The notes: generated by a model not told the origin, from the sequence alone. 64,000 nucleotides of DNA from Blastococcus sp. TBT05-19 (GCF_003319095.1 NZ_QOHI01000002.1:62001-126000), one strand, 5' to 3'; positions 11,671-21,591 are shown, counted from the first letter of the stretch. Translations and numbers: made by a program.

Positions 11671-13968
11671 ATGACGGGCCCGCTGCAGATCGTCCTCGGG
11701 ACGATCAGCGTCCTGTTCCTGATCGTGGCCTCGGTGATGGCCTACCGCGCCGTGCGCGCGATGGTGCGGATCATCCGCACCGGCCAGCCCGACGGCACCC
11801 GTTTCGGGCCGGTGAAGACGCGCCTGAAGACGCTGGCGATCGAGTCGCTCGGCCACACCCGGATGCTCAAGTGGTCGTCGATCGGCATCGCCCACTGGTT
11901 CGTCTTCGTCGGGTTCTACGGCCTGTTCCTGACCCTGATCGAGGCCTTCGGCGAGGTGTTCAACCCGGCCTTCCACCTGCCGCTGATCGGCAACTGGGGC
12001 CTGTGGAACCTGTTCGCCGACGTCATCGGCACGGGCACCATCCTCGGCATCGTCTACCTGATCTACCGGCGGCAGAAGGACCACCCGCGCCGGCAGGGCC
12101 GCTCCAGCCGCTTCGCCGGGAGCAACGAGGGCCGCGGCTACTTCGTCGAGGCCGTCGTCGCCACCGTCGGCATCTGCATCCTGCTCATCCGCGCGCTCAA
12201 GGTCTCCAGCGACCTGACCGACGCCCCCGCCTGGTCGCACCCCGTCTCGGGTCTGATCGCGAACGTCCTCCCGGACAGCCCGGACCTGCTGACGATCGTC
12301 GCGTTCGTCAAGATCGTGGTCAGCCTGACCTGGCTCGTGGTCATCAGCCGGATCCTGAACATGGGCGTTGCCTGGCACCGGTTCAGCGCCTTCTTCAACA
12401 TCTACTTCAAGCGCAACGCCGACGGCGCCCCCGCGCTCGGCGCGCTGCTCCCCATGACGTCGGGCGGCAAGCCGATCGACTTCGAGGACCCCGACGAGGA
12501 CGCGGTCTTCGGCCGCGGCAAGATCGAGGACTTCACGTGGAAGGGCATGCTGGACTTCAGCACCTGCACCGAGTGCGGTCGCTGCCAGAGCCAGTGCCCG
12601 GCGTGGAACACGGGCAAGCCGCTCAGCCCGAAGATGGTGATCATGGACCTCCGCGACCACCTCTACGCGAAGGCTCCCTACCTCCTCGGTGAGAAGACCG
12701 CCGCTGAGACGGCGCCGGACTACGACGTCCTCAAGCCCAGCGACGAGCAGGTCTGGGCGTCGGGCTACGCCCGCATCGAGGGCACGAACGACGCGCAGGC
12801 CCACCGACCGCTGGTCGGCACCCTCGAGGAGGGCGGGGTCATCGACCCCGACGTCCTGTGGAGCTGCACCAACTGCGGTGCCTGCGTCGAGCAGTGCCCG
12901 GTGGACATCGAGCACGTCGACCACATCAACGACATGCGCCGCTACCAGGTGCTGATCGAGTCCAACTTCCCGTCCGAGGCCGGCGTCATGATGACCAACC
13001 TCGAGAAGCGCGGGAACCCGTGGGGCATGGGCGGCAACGTCCGCGAGGACTGGATCAAGGAGCTCGACTTCGACGTGCGCGTGGCCGACGGCCCGCTGCC
13101 CCACGAGGTCGAGTACCTGTTCTGGGTCGGCTGCGCCGGCGCCGTCGACGACCGCGCCAAGAAGGTCACCAAGGCCGTCGCCGAGCTGCTGCACACCGCC
13201 GGTGTCGAGTTCGCCGTCCTCGGCAACGGGGAGACCTGCTCCGGCGACCCGGCCCGCCGCATGGGCAACGAGTTCCTCTTCCAGCAGCTGGCCATGGAGA
13301 ACGTCGAGACCCTGAACGGCGTCTTCGAGGGCCGCGTGCCGGGCACCCGCAAGATCGTCGCGACCTGCCCGCACTGCTTCAACTCGCTGGGCAAGGAGTA
13401 CCCGCAGGTCGGCGGCGAGTACGAGGTCATCCACCACACGCAGCTGCTCGGCCAGCTCGTGGAGGAGGGCCGGCTGACCCCGGTCACCCCGATCGACCGC
13501 AAGGTGACCTACCACGACCCGTGCTTCCTGGGCCGGCACAACAAGGTCTACACGCCCCCGCGCGAGATCCTGGACTCCGTCCAGGGCCTCACCACGCAGG
13601 AGATGCACCGCTGCAAGGACCGCGGCTTCTGCTGCGGCGCCGGCGGTGCCCGCATGTGGATGGAGGAGAAGATCGGGAAGCGCATCAACGTGGAGCGCAC
13701 CGAGGAGGCCCTCGAGCTCGATCCCGACGTCATCTCCACCGCGTGCCCGTTCTGCATCACGATGCTGAGCGACGCCCTCACCAGCAAGAAGCAGAACGGT
13801 GAGGCCGCGGACCACGTCGAGGTCCTCGACGTCAGCCAGATCCTGCTGCGCTCGATGCAGCCGGTTGCCGTCTCCGCCCAGGGCGCCGAGCAGGGTGCCG
13901 ACGTCGGGACCACGGGCGACGACGTCGTCGGCCTGGACTCCGCCGCCACGGAGCACGACCCGAAGTAG
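11671..13968 (+). CDS. etfD: EtfD-type membrane Fe-S reductase (Rv0338c-like)
   Basis: A 765-residue protein. The N-terminal 250 residues hold about five membrane helices of a NarI/HdrE-like b-type cytochrome domain with conserved His. Two ferredoxin motifs follow (CTECGRCQSQCP and CTNCGACVEQCP), then two cysteine-rich CCG domains (e.g. HDPCFLGRHNK, GFCCGAGGARM, TACPFC). This is the architecture of mycobacterial Rv0338c/EtfD, which re-oxidises electron transfer flavoprotein and passes electrons to the menaquinone pool during fatty-acid oxidation. GGAGG lies 6 bases before the ATG. The C-terminal 35 residues are a poorly conserved acidic tail. The upstream palindrome links it to the acyl-CoA dehydrogenase at 30.7 kb. 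Confidence 0.9.
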   Translation: MTGPLQIVLGTISVLFLIVASVMAYRAVRAMVRIIRTGQPDGTRFGPVKTRLKTLAIESLGHTRMLKWSSIGIAHWFVFVGFYGLFLTLIEAFGEVFNPAFHLPLIGNWGLWNLFADVIGTGTILGIVYLIYRRQKDHPRRQGRSSRFAGSNEGRGYFVEAVVATVGICILLIRALKVSSDLTDAPAWSHPVSGLIANVLPDSPDLLTIVAFVKIVVSLTWLVVISRILNMGVAWHRFSAFFNIYFKRNADGAPALGALLPMTSGGKPIDFEDPDEDAVFGRGKIEDFTWKGMLDFSTCTECGRCQSQCPAWNTGKPLSPKMVIMDLRDHLYAKAPYLLGEKTAAETAPDYDVLKPSDEQVWASGYARIEGTNDAQAHRPLVGTLEEGGVIDPDVLWSCTNCGACVEQCPVDIEHVDHINDMRRYQVLIESNFPSEAGVMMTNLEKRGNPWGMGGNVREDWIKELDFDVRVADGPLPHEVEYLFWVGCAGAVDDRAKKVTKAVAELLHTAGVEFAVLGNGETCSGDPARRMGNEFLFQQLAMENVETLNGVFEGRVPGTRKIVATCPHCFNSLGKEYPQVGGEYEVIHHTQLLGQLVEEGRLTPVTPIDRKVTYHDPCFLGRHNKVYTPPREILDSVQGLTTQEMHRCKDRGFCCGAGGARMWMEEKIGKRINVERTEEALELDPDVISTACPFCITMLSDALTSKKQNGEAADHVEVLDVSQILLRSMQPVAVSAQGAEQGADVGTTGDDVVGLDSAATEHDPK

Positions 13969-13980
13969 CACCACGACACC

Positions 13981-14024
13981 GACGACGGCGCGCGTCCCCC
14001 GCGAGGGGGGCGCGCGCCGTCGTC
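13981..14024. terminator. Terminator after etfD
   Basis: A 20-bp inverted repeat (13981-14000 with 14005-14024, one mismatch) around a GCGA loop, starting 13 bases after the etfD stop. Confidence 0.85.
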
Positions 14025-14045
14025 GTTCACCGGTACAACCTCCGG

Positions 14046-15002
14046 GTGCTGATGCAGCTGCGGGTCACCGTGCCCGCCGACCGGACCGAGCAGGTGCGCG
14101 ACCTGTTCGCCGACGATCCCGGGACCGCCCACCTCGCCGTGCTGCCCGGTGCCTCGGTCACCCCCGCCGGCGACCTGGTCCTCGCCGACGTCGCCCGGGA
14201 GTCGGCCGACGCCCTGGTCTCCGCGCTGCGCGACCTCGGCATCGACCGGGACGGCGGCATCGCGATGGTCGTCGTGGACGCCGCGGTCTCCTCGGCCGCC
14301 CGCCGCGCCGAGGACCGGGCGCCGGGAGACGGCGCGGACGCCGTCGTCTGGGAGCAGGTGGTCCGCACCACCGACGCCGACTCCTCGCTGTCGGTCTCCT
14401 ACCTGGCGTTCCTCACCATCGCGACGCTGCTGGCCGCCGTCGCGATCATCAACGACTCCGCGATCCTGGTGATCGGCGCGATGGTGCTCGGCCCGGAGTT
14501 CGCGCCGCTGGCCGCGCTCGCCGTCGCCGTCCTGCACCGCCGGCCCTCGATCGCCCGGCAGGCCGGCGTCTCGCTGGTCGCCGGCTTCCTGGTGGCGATC
14601 GCGGTCACCGCCCTCGCGGTCCTCGCCGGCCGCGGGCTCGGCTGGTTCGGCCCCGAGCTGCTCACCGCCGAGCGCCCCGAGACCGGCTTCATCACCTCGC
14701 CCGACCGGTGGTCGGTGGTGGTCGCGGTCCTCGCCGGGGTCGCCGGCGTCCTGTCGCTCACCTCGGCCAAGAGCGGCGCGCTGGTCGGTGTCTTCATCTC
14801 GGTCACGACCGTTCCGGCCGCCGCCGACATGGGCGTGGCCATCGCTCTCGGCGGCGGCCCGGAGTTCACCCGGGCCGCCACGCAGCTGGGCATCAACCTG
14901 GTCGGGATCCTGCTCGCCGCCCTGGCCACGCTGGCGCTGCAGCGGGCCGTCTGGCGCCGGGTCCCGCGCACCGTGCCGAAGGTCGAGCGCGTGCGCGCCT
15001 GA
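14046..15002 (+). CDS. DUF389 membrane protein
   Basis: A 318-residue protein. A soluble N-terminal domain of about 110 residues precedes five or six membrane helices. The stretch SVSYLAFLTIATLLAAVAII, then IGAMVLGPEFAPLAALAVAV, is the DUF389 (TIGR00341-type) signature. The function of this widespread family is not established. The GTG at 14046 is chosen because TACAAC lies 6 bases upstream in a leaderless-type arrangement; an ATG two codons later (14052) is the alternative. It follows the etfD terminator, so it has its own promoter. Confidence 0.85.
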   Translation: MLMQLRVTVPADRTEQVRDLFADDPGTAHLAVLPGASVTPAGDLVLADVARESADALVSALRDLGIDRDGGIAMVVVDAAVSSAARRAEDRAPGDGADAVVWEQVVRTTDADSSLSVSYLAFLTIATLLAAVAIINDSAILVIGAMVLGPEFAPLAALAVAVLHRRPSIARQAGVSLVAGFLVAIAVTALAVLAGRGLGWFGPELLTAERPETGFITSPDRWSVVVAVLAGVAGVLSLTSAKSGALVGVFISVTTVPAAADMGVAIALGGGPEFTRAATQLGINLVGILLAALATLALQRAVWRRVPRTVPKVERVRA

Positions 15003-15049
15003 GGCGCCCCGGGCGCGGTGTGCCGCGCGTCATGGAGGACGATCCAGGG

Positions 15050-16378
15050 GTGAGTCGCAGCGCCCCGCCCGTGCCGGCACCGGCGGGCTCCCGGCGCCGC
15101 GGGCTGGCCCTGATCGCCGTCGCGATCGTGCTCACCGCCCTGAACCTGCGCACGGCGGTCACGAGCGTCGGGCCGGTGCTGGAGGAGATCGAGCGCGGCC
15201 TGAGCATCTCCAGCGGGCTGGCCGGCGTCATCACGACGATGCCGGTGCTCTGCTTCGCCCTCATCGGCTTCACCGGACCCGCGCTGTCGGCCCGGTACCG
15301 CGACGCGCACGTGCTCGCCGGGGCCCTGACCGCCATGGCGGGCGGGCTGGCGCTGCGCAGCGCCGCGGGCGGCTTCTCCCTCTTCCTCGCCGGCACGGTC
15401 CTGGCGATGGCCGGCGGCGCCCTGGGCAACGTCCTGCTCCCGAGCCTGGTGAAGCGGCACTTCCCGACGCGGACCGGTCCGCTCGTCGGCGCGTACAGCA
15501 CCGCCATGGGCCTGGGTGCCACGCTGGGCGCCGTCGGCTCGCAGCCCCTGGCCGACGCGACCGGGAGCTGGCGCTGGGCGCTGGTGGTGTGGGGGATCCC
15601 CGCGCTGGTCGCCACCGCCGTGTGGCTGGTGATCCCCGGGGCTCCCGGCGTCTCCCGGCAGAGCCACACCGCCGTCCCGATGCGGTCGCTGGTGCACAGC
15701 CCCACCGCGATGGCGCTCACCGTCTTCTTCGGCGTCCAGGCGCTGCAGGCCTACGTCGTCATCGGCTGGTCGGCCCAGTACCTGCGCGACGCCGGCCTGT
15801 CCGCCGCCACGGCCGGGCTGCTGCTCGGCCTCAACTCGCTCGTCGGGCTCCCGCTGAGCGCGGTGATCCCCTCGCTCACCGTGCGACCGCGGCTGCAGCG
15901 CCCGATGCTCGCGGTCTTCGTCGCCTGCTACGTCACCGGGTGGACCGGCCTCTGGACGGCGCCGACGAGCGCTCCCTGGCTCTGGATGACCCTGATCGCC
16001 GTCGGCATGGGCACCTTCTCGATGGTGCTCGCCCTCATCGGCCTGCGGGCCCGCACGCCGGAGACCGTCGCGGCGCTCTCGACCGTGACCCAGTCGTGGG
16101 GCTACGTGATCGCGGGGAGCGGCCCGCTGCTCGTGGGCGTGCTGCGCGGGATCACCGGCAGCTACACCGGCATGTTCGTGACCGTGCTGGTGTCGGTCGG
16201 CATCCTCGCCGTCGTCGGCTGGATCTCCACCCGGCAGGTGTTCGTCGACGACGAGGTGGAGCGGTCGGTGCCCGGCTGGTCACCGGCCAGCAGGCGCACC
16301 GAGGTGCTGCAGACGGCCGGGGTCGAGGCCCCGGCCAGCGCCTCCGTCACCCCGGACGGCGGGTCTCCGCGCGGGTGA
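15050..16378 (+). CDS. MFS transporter, CynX/NimT type
   Basis: A 442-residue 12-helix major facilitator protein. The first helix reads [20 protein letters not shown], the CynX/NimT (cyanate/nitroimidazole) subfamily signature. Substrate is not predictable: characterised relatives handle cyanate, 2-nitroimidazole or small anions. I chose the GTG at 15050 because GGAGGA lies 10 bases upstream; the in-frame ATG at 15032 would itself overlap that ribosome site. The C-terminal 32 bases overlap the 3' end of convergent dcd. Confidence 0.85.
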   Translation: MSRSAPPVPAPAGSRRRGLALIAVAIVLTALNLRTAVTSVGPVLEEIERGLSISSGLAGVITTMPVLCFALIGFTGPALSARYRDAHVLAGALTAMAGGLALRSAAGGFSLFLAGTVLAMAGGALGNVLLPSLVKRHFPTRTGPLVGAYSTAMGLGATLGAVGSQPLADATGSWRWALVVWGIPALVATAVWLVIPGAPGVSRQSHTAVPMRSLVHSPTAMALTVFFGVQALQAYVVIGWSAQYLRDAGLSAATAGLLLGLNSLVGLPLSAVIPSLTVRPRLQRPMLAVFVACYVTGWTGLWTAPTSAPWLWMTLIAVGMGTFSMVLALIGLRARTPETVAALSTVTQSWGYVIAGSGPLLVGVLRGITGSYTGMFVTVLVSVGILAVVGWISTRQVFVDDEVERSVPGWSPASRRTEVLQTAGVEAPASASVTPDGGSPRG

Positions 16379-16934
16379 AGTTCCGGTAGGACCGCGACGG
16401 CGTCGGGCCGCGCTGGTCCTGGTAGCGCGAGCCGTACACCGCCGAGCCGTACGGGTGCTCCGCGGCGCTGGTGAGCCGGAACATGCACAGCTGGCCGATC
16501 TTCATGCCGGGCCACAGCGTGATCGGCAGGTTGGCCACGTTGGACAGCTCCAGCGTGATGTGGCCGGAGAACCCGGGGTCGACGAAGCCCGCGGTCGAGT
16601 GGGTCAGCAGGCCCAGCCGGCCGAGAGAGGACTTGCCCTCCAGCCGGGCGGCGAGGTCGTCGGGGAGGCTGATCACCTCGAGCGTCGAACCCAGCACGAA
16701 CTCTCCGGGGTGCAGCACGAAGGGCTCGTCGCCCTCGGGCTCCACCGGCGTGGTCAGGTCGTCCTGCTGCTCGGCCGGGTCGATGTGGGTGTACCGCGAG
16801 TTGTTGAACACGCGGAAGTACCGGTCCAGCCGGACGTCGATGCTGGAGGGCTGCACCAGGGCCGGGTCGTAGGGGTCGATGCCGAGGCGTCCCTCGGCGA
16901 TCGCGGCCGTGATGTCGCGGTCGCTCAGCAGCAT
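16347..16934 (-). CDS. dcd: dCTP deaminase, probably bifunctional (dUMP-forming)
   Basis: A 195-residue dCTP deaminase of the dUTPase-like trimeric fold that supplies dUMP for thymidylate synthesis. The conserved blocks are present: [48 protein letters not shown], and a C-terminal [14 protein letters not shown] tail. Actinobacterial homologues both deaminate and hydrolyse dCTP to dUMP; the tail and motif order fit that type. TAGACT lies 7 bases before the ATG, suggesting a leaderless transcript. Its 3' end overlaps the MFS gene by 32 bases on the opposite strand. Confidence 0.95.
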   Translation of the reverse strand: MLLSDRDITAAIAEGRLGIDPYDPALVQPSSIDVRLDRYFRVFNNSRYTHIDPAEQQDDLTTPVEPEGDEPFVLHPGEFVLGSTLEVISLPDDLAARLEGKSSLGRLGLLTHSTAGFVDPGFSGHITLELSNVANLPITLWPGMKIGQLCMFRLTSAAEHPYGSAVYGSRYQDQRGPTPSRSYRNFTRAETRRPG

Positions 16935-17076
16935 GGCGCGGAGTCTAGGGAACCGGTGCCACCCTCCCTCCGGGTGAATCCGCGCGGCCGGGCCTCAACC
17001 GGCGCACGCCAGGTGCCGAAGCGACCGGGAGAGCCTCCCGGAACGACCGGGCGGCCGCGCCGGAGGGCAGCAGCGG

Positions 17077-19767
17077 ATGTCGAGCAAGCGGGTCATGGGG
17101 ATCGTCCTGACCTCTGCCGTGGTGGCCGGCTACGCCGGTGCCGCGGCCTGGACGGCCTGGGCGCAGCCCGAGATCGAGGTGATCACCGGCTACGGCGAGG
17201 GCGACGGTCTCACCCGCTACGCCGTGACCGCCGAGGCCGGCGCCGCCGGCGACCTGCTCGCCGCGCTCGAGACCGTCCCCGGGGTGGCCAGCGCGCAGTG
17301 GGTCGACGACGGGATCGCCCTGGTGGCGGTCGACGGCGTCACGCCCGACCGGCTGCGCGCCGTCCCGGGCATCGACGACGTCGAGCTCTCGCCGTCGGTT
17401 CCCGTGCTCGGCACGGTCACCGACCCGTACGCCCAGGCCTACGGCTACAACCTGGAGAACACCGGGAGCAACGCCTACGGGCAGTCCGCCGTGGCCGACG
17501 CCGACGTCGACGCCACCACCGGCTGGGACACCGGCACCGGGACGGGACGGGTCGTCGCCGTCGTGGACAGCGGCTTCGACTCCGACCACCCCGACCTGGC
17601 CGGGTCGCTGTGGACCAACCCGCGCCAGCCCTGCGGCAGCACCGACACCGACGGCAACGGCCTGGCCGGCGACTGCCACGGCTGGAACTTCTACACGAAC
17701 AGCCCGGACGTCGACAACGGCAGCATGGGCACGCACGGGACCAGCGTCTCCGGCGTCGTCGGTGCCCGCGCGAACAACGGCGTGGGCTCGGCCGGCGTCG
17801 CCCCGGACGTGCGGATCATGCCCCTGGTGATCGGCGGCGGCAGCACCGTCGACGTGAACCTGGGAGCCCGGGCCATCCGGTACGCCGTCGACAACGGCGC
17901 GGACGTCATCAACGCCTCCTGGGGCGGGCAGTTCTCGGGCCAGCCGCTGACCAACCTCAGGGACGCCATCGCGTACGCCGCCGCGAACGACGTGCTCGTC
18001 ATCGCCGCCGCCGGCAACGACCGCGGTCTCAACCGGGACACCACCGTGATGTACCCGGCCAGCCTGACCGACGCCAACATCGTCACCGTCGGCAGCTCGA
18101 CCGCCGCCGACACGATGGCCGCCCACTCCGACTACGGCCCTACGTCGGTCGACCTGTTCGCGCCCGGCGAGCTGCTGCCCGTCCCCTGGAACGACGGCGG
18201 CTTCCGCGTGGGCAGCGGCACCTCGTACGCCGCGCCGCACGTGGCGGCCGCGATCGCCCTCTACCGGGCGGCGATGCCGGACGCCACCGCCGCCGAGCTG
18301 AAGGCCGCCCTGCTGGCCGACGTCGAGCCGCGCCCGGCGTTCGCCGGGAGATCCGTCTCCGGCGGCCGGCTGACGCTGGCCGGGCTTGCGGACGTGACCG
18401 GCGACGACGTCCGCTACGCCTTCACCTCGATGACGGCCCGCCCCGGCACCGTCACGCCCACGATCGGGATCAGCGCGCCCGCCGGCAGCGGCGCCCACAC
18501 CGTCGACATCGGGCTGGGCATGGAGCACGGCGGCGAGATCTGGGCGCTGTCGCAGAAGGCCGTCACGCTCGACGGCGTCACCGTGCCGACCGACGACGCC
18601 GGCGACGCGCGCTTCGACCTGTCCGCCTTCACCGACGGCACCGCGCTCTCGCCGTCGATGGAGCTCGCCGAGGGCCGCTACGTGCTGACCGTCCAGCTGT
18701 ACCGCGACGGCGAGCCGCTCGGCCGCATGCACGCCGCGCCGCTGCTGGTCGCCGCCGCCGCCGCGCCGGGCACCCCGACCCCGGGAACCCCCGTGCCGGG
18801 CAGCCCCACGCCGGGCGCTCCCGCGCCGGGTGCGCCGACCCCGGGCACCCCCGCACCGGGCAGCCCCGTGCCGCCGGGTGGAGCCGTCCCGGGCCTGCCG
18901 GGCGACCCCACGCCGGGTGGAACCGGTCCGGACGGCGCCGAGCCGGGCACCCCGGCCCCCGGGACCCCCGAGCCGGGCACGACGGACCCGGGCAGCCCTG
19001 ACCCCGGGACGACGGACCCCGGCACGCCGCCCACCTCGCCGGCGATCACCCCCGCGCCGACCCCCGGCACCCCCGTGCCCGGCGGGCCGGCACCGGGGAC
19101 CCCGGCGCCCGGCGCTCCCGCTCCGGGTACCCCGGCGCCCACCTCGCCCGCTCCGGACGCTCCTGCGCCCGACGGCGGGACGCCGGGAGGGTCCACGCCG
19201 ACCACGCCGACCACGCCGTCGACCCCGGGCACGACCACCTATCCCGAGGTCAGCGCCTTCCGGATCACCTCGCTGGGGCCGGACGTCGTCGACACCGCCG
19301 GCGGGACGCTCGTGACCGTGACCGGCCTGGCCCTGCCCGCCGACCCCACGGTGCGGATCGGCTCGTCCGCCACGGCGGACGTCGTGCAGAGCACGGCGAC
19401 CCGTCTGGTGTTCCGCGTCCCCGCCCGCGTGGCCGGCACCTACGACGTGTCGGTGCACGCCCGGGACGGCCGCTCGGCGGTGCTGTCCAACGCCCTGACC
19501 TACGTCGACGGCGTCGGGACCGGCCCCGGCACGACCCCCCCGGCTCCGCCGGCACCCGGGGACGGGAGCCCCGCGCCGACCACGCCCGCTACGCCTCCGG
19601 GCGGGACGGCACCCGACGGCGGCTCCCCGGGCACCCCGCCCGCGGCGGCACCGGTCGAGCGCACCGGCCCGTCGGGCGAGCGCCTGGTCCGCTCCGACCG
19701 GTTCTCCGGGCTCGGCTCGATCTGGTCGGTGAACTGCTCGGCCAGCTGCACCGGCGTCGCGATCTGA
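17077..19767 (+). CDS. Secreted subtilisin-like (S8) protease with IPT/TIG domain
   Basis: An 896-residue protein. An N-terminal hydrophobic segment (residues 6-29) is a signal peptide or anchor, followed by an inhibitor-I9-like propeptide (about 35-110). The peptidase S8 domain covers about 115-440 with the triad Asp164 (VVDSGFDSDHP), His220 (GTHGTSVSG) and Ser383 (GSGTSYAAPH), plus the oxyanion Asn314. A beta-rich region to about 560 leads into a long PGTP/PGAP/PGSP linker (about 563-718), an IPT/TIG immunoglobulin-like domain (about 720-808), a second Pro-rich linker and a short tail with a Cys pair (VNCSASC). The ATG follows GGAGGG. Substrate unknown; the Pro-rich linker suggests it crosses or sits in the cell wall. 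Confidence 0.9.
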   Translation: MSSKRVMGIVLTSAVVAGYAGAAAWTAWAQPEIEVITGYGEGDGLTRYAVTAEAGAAGDLLAALETVPGVASAQWVDDGIALVAVDGVTPDRLRAVPGIDDVELSPSVPVLGTVTDPYAQAYGYNLENTGSNAYGQSAVADADVDATTGWDTGTGTGRVVAVVDSGFDSDHPDLAGSLWTNPRQPCGSTDTDGNGLAGDCHGWNFYTNSPDVDNGSMGTHGTSVSGVVGARANNGVGSAGVAPDVRIMPLVIGGGSTVDVNLGARAIRYAVDNGADVINASWGGQFSGQPLTNLRDAIAYAAANDVLVIAAAGNDRGLNRDTTVMYPASLTDANIVTVGSSTAADTMAAHSDYGPTSVDLFAPGELLPVPWNDGGFRVGSGTSYAAPHVAAAIALYRAAMPDATAAELKAALLADVEPRPAFAGRSVSGGRLTLAGLADVTGDDVRYAFTSMTARPGTVTPTIGISAPAGSGAHTVDIGLGMEHGGEIWALSQKAVTLDGVTVPTDDAGDARFDLSAFTDGTALSPSMELAEGRYVLTVQLYRDGEPLGRMHAAPLLVAAAAAPGTPTPGTPVPGSPTPGAPAPGAPTPGTPAPGSPVPPGGAVPGLPGDPTPGGTGPDGAEPGTPAPGTPEPGTTDPGSPDPGTTDPGTPPTSPAITPAPTPGTPVPGGPAPGTPAPGAPAPGTPAPTSPAPDAPAPDGGTPGGSTPTTPTTPSTPGTTTYPEVSAFRITSLGPDVVDTAGGTLVTVTGLALPADPTVRIGSSATADVVQSTATRLVFRVPARVAGTYDVSVHARDGRSAVLSNALTYVDGVGTGPGTTPPAPPAPGDGSPAPTTPATPPGGTAPDGGSPGTPPAAAPVERTGPSGERLVRSDRFSGLGSIWSVNCSASCTGVAI

Positions 19768-19782
19768 CGCCACCCCTGGACC

Positions 19783-19823
19783 ACCGCGCCCCGTCCGGCT
19801 TCCCCATACGGACGGGGCGCGGT
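19783..19823. terminator. Terminator after subtilase gene
   Basis: A 15-bp inverted repeat (19783-19797 with 19809-19823) and 11-base loop, 16 bases after the stop. Confidence 0.85.
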
Positions 19824-19859
19824 GTCGTGCACCGGAGGGTTCCGGAGCGCGCACCGCCT

Positions 19860-19867
19860 GCCGATGA
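19860..19867 (+). promoter_or_regulatory. Possible FliA/WhiG-type -10 element
   Basis: GCCGATGA, one mismatch from the motility-sigma -10 GCCGATAA, 33 bases before the PAS gene. No convincing TAAA -35 is present at the expected 15-16 bp, so the call is weak. Confidence 0.3.
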
Positions 19868-19900
19868 GTAGGGCACAACCGACATCCCAGGGAGACGTGC

Positions 19901-20479
19901 ATGCTCGATACCCGGCCGGCCCCCCCGGCACCCCGCGGCGGCCGCGCCGTACTCCGCCCCACGGGGCGCGAGCGATCGTTCTCCGCCGACGAGCTGATCG
20001 TCTCCAAGACCGATCCGCGTGGGATCATCACCTACGCCAACGACGTCTTCCTGCGGGTCAGCGGGTACGAGCCCGACGAGGTGCTCGGCCAGCCGCACAA
20101 CATGGTCCGGCACCCCGAGATGCCCCGTGCGGTCTTCAAGCTGCTCTGGGACACCCTCGGCGCGAAGCAGGAGATCTTCGCCTACATCAACAACCTGGCC
20201 TCCAACGGCGACCACTACTGGGTCCTCGCCCACGTGACCCCGTCGCAGGGGCCCGACGGCCGGGTCGTGGGCTACCACTCCAGCCGCCGCAAGCCCTCCG
20301 CGGCCGCCATCCGGCGGGTGCAGCCCCTCTACTCCCAGCTCGTCGCCGAGGAGCGCCGGCACGCCAACGCCCGCGCCGCCGTCGACGCCTCCTCGCGGCT
20401 GCTCGCCGACGTGCTCGCCGAGCAGCAGCAGAGCTACGAGGAGTTCATCTGGACCATCATCAACCGCGAGGAGAGCTGA
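19901..20479 (+). CDS. Aer-like PAS sensor protein
   Basis: A 192-residue cytosolic protein. A single PAS domain (about residues 28-125) is of the Aer/MCP type, with [32 protein letters not shown] and a core compatible with FAD binding. It ends in an alpha-helical tail (about 135-190, [18 protein letters not shown]) but has no methyl-accepting signalling domain. That domain is supplied by the next gene, which begins one base after this stop codon. GGGAGA precedes the ATG. Aer-type PAS proteins sense redox state or oxygen; here the sensor and transmitter appear to be separate polypeptides. Cofactor is inferred, not seen. Confidence 0.85.
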   Translation: MLDTRPAPPAPRGGRAVLRPTGRERSFSADELIVSKTDPRGIITYANDVFLRVSGYEPDEVLGQPHNMVRHPEMPRAVFKLLWDTLGAKQEIFAYINNLASNGDHYWVLAHVTPSQGPDGRVVGYHSSRRKPSAAAIRRVQPLYSQLVAEERRHANARAAVDASSRLLADVLAEQQQSYEEFIWTIINREES

Positions 20480-20480
20480 G

Positions 20481-21446
20481 ATGGGGAAGCGATCCCTGCG
20501 CGACGGCAGCCGCCGGTCCGACGCCGAGGAGCTCGCGGTCTACCGCGAGTTCGTCGGCCAGCTCACCAAGGCCTGCGAGGCGGCGTCCCGCGGTGACCTC
20601 GAGGTGCGCAGCCGGCTGGCTCCCGCGGCCGAGGCCGTGCCCGAGCTGACCGGCCTGCACAACGCGCTGAACCGGGTCCTCGATGTCAGCGACGCGTTCG
20701 TCCGCGAGTCCTCGGCGGCGCTGAGCTCGGCGGCCGAGGGCCGGTTCCACCGCAAGCTCCTGACCACCGGCCTGCTCGGCTCCTTCCGGCGCAGCGCCGT
20801 CGACATCAACGACGCCCGGGACGCCATGCAGGAGGCCGACGGCCGGGTCGCCGAGGCGCAGACCAGCCGGCTGCGGCTGGCCGACGAGTTCGAGTCGGTC
20901 GTGCTCTCGATGTCCGAGCAGGTGGCGACGGCGGCGACGGAGCTGAGCGCGTCGGCGTCCGGCCTCACCGCCGCGGCGTCGGCGGCCAGCACCGAGGTGG
21001 GCACGGCCCGCGACACGATCACCCTGCTCACCCGGTCGTCGACCGAGATCAAGGAGATCATCGCGCTCATCGACTCGGTGGCCGCCCAGACCCGGCTGCT
21101 GGCCCTCAACGCCACCATCGAGGCCGCGCGCGCCGGGGAGGCCGGCAAGGGCTTCGCCGTCGTCGCCTCGGAGGTGAAGGACCTCGCCGACCAGACCGGC
21201 CGGGCGACCGAGCGGGTCACCACCCAGGTGGAGCAGATCCGGCAGGCGTCGGAGAACGTCGCCGACGTGATGAGCAACGTCGGCGGGACGGTGGACGAGA
21301 TGAACGGCCTGGTCGACGGCATCGCCGCGGCCGTGGACGGATCGGCGTCGCTGAACCTCGGCTCGGACGACGTCACCGGCCTGTCGCGGATGGCGGAGAA
21401 GCTGCGGTCGGAGGCCATCGGCTTCCTCGCGGTGATGCGCCGCTGA
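20481..21446 (+). CDS. Soluble methyl-accepting chemotaxis-type transducer
   Basis: A 321-residue protein without membrane segments. Residues 1-120 are helical and HAMP-like; the remainder is an MCP signalling domain with the hairpin tip [20 protein letters not shown] followed by [21 protein letters not shown], which contacts CheA/CheW in known receptors. The ATG comes one base after the PAS gene's stop, so the two are co-translated and probably form one split Aer-like receptor. No che or fla gene is in the window. The signalling domain is of a short class. Confidence 0.9.
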   Translation: MGKRSLRDGSRRSDAEELAVYREFVGQLTKACEAASRGDLEVRSRLAPAAEAVPELTGLHNALNRVLDVSDAFVRESSAALSSAAEGRFHRKLLTTGLLGSFRRSAVDINDARDAMQEADGRVAEAQTSRLRLADEFESVVLSMSEQVATAATELSASASGLTAAASAASTEVGTARDTITLLTRSSTEIKEIIALIDSVAAQTRLLALNATIEAARAGEAGKGFAVVASEVKDLADQTGRATERVTTQVEQIRQASENVADVMSNVGGTVDEMNGLVDGIAAAVDGSASLNLGSDDVTGLSRMAEKLRSEAIGFLAVMRR

Positions 21447-21498
21447 GCAGGCCCGGCCGACGCGGCGGCGGGACCACGAGGTAGTCTCGTCGCCGTTC

Positions 21499-21572
21499 GC
21501 GGGTGTAGTTCAATGGTAGAACATCAGCTTCCCAAGCTGACAGTGCGAGTTCGATTCTCGTCACCCGCTCCA
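21499..21572 (+). tRNA. tRNA-Gly (anticodon CCC)
   Basis: A 74-base cloverleaf. The acceptor stem GCGGGTG (21499-21505) pairs with CACCCGC (21562-21568), the discriminator is T and CCA is encoded. The anticodon loop is TTCCCAA on stem TCAGC/GCTGA, with CCC at 21531-21533, reading GGG codons. The T-loop is GTTCGATTC. Confidence 0.97.
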
Positions 21573-21591
21573 CCCCGCGCGGCCGCCGGCG

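Noticed and set aside
11515..13974. An 819-residue open frame antisense to etfD, and similar long frames antisense to clpB, dnaK, acyl-CoA dehydrogenase and the GGDEF genes
   Set aside because: At this GC content, reverse frames lack stops. Their products are repetitive Arg/Gly/Ala/Leu/Val without family motifs, while the opposite strand encodes recognised proteins.
18766..19240. Regular short DNA repeats suggestive of a tandem array or CRISPR
   Set aside because: They encode PGTP/PGAP/PGSP linkers in frame within the subtilase; there are no spacers and repeat units vary as codons do.
19861..19872. CGATGAGTAGGG as another TACC-N4-RGTA operator
   Set aside because: Only the right half matches; the left half is TGCC and there is no symmetry. 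A motility-type -10 explains it as well.
21499..21572. tRNA-Gly as an integration site
   Set aside because: No integrase, no duplicated 3' tRNA fragment and no foreign gene block on either side.
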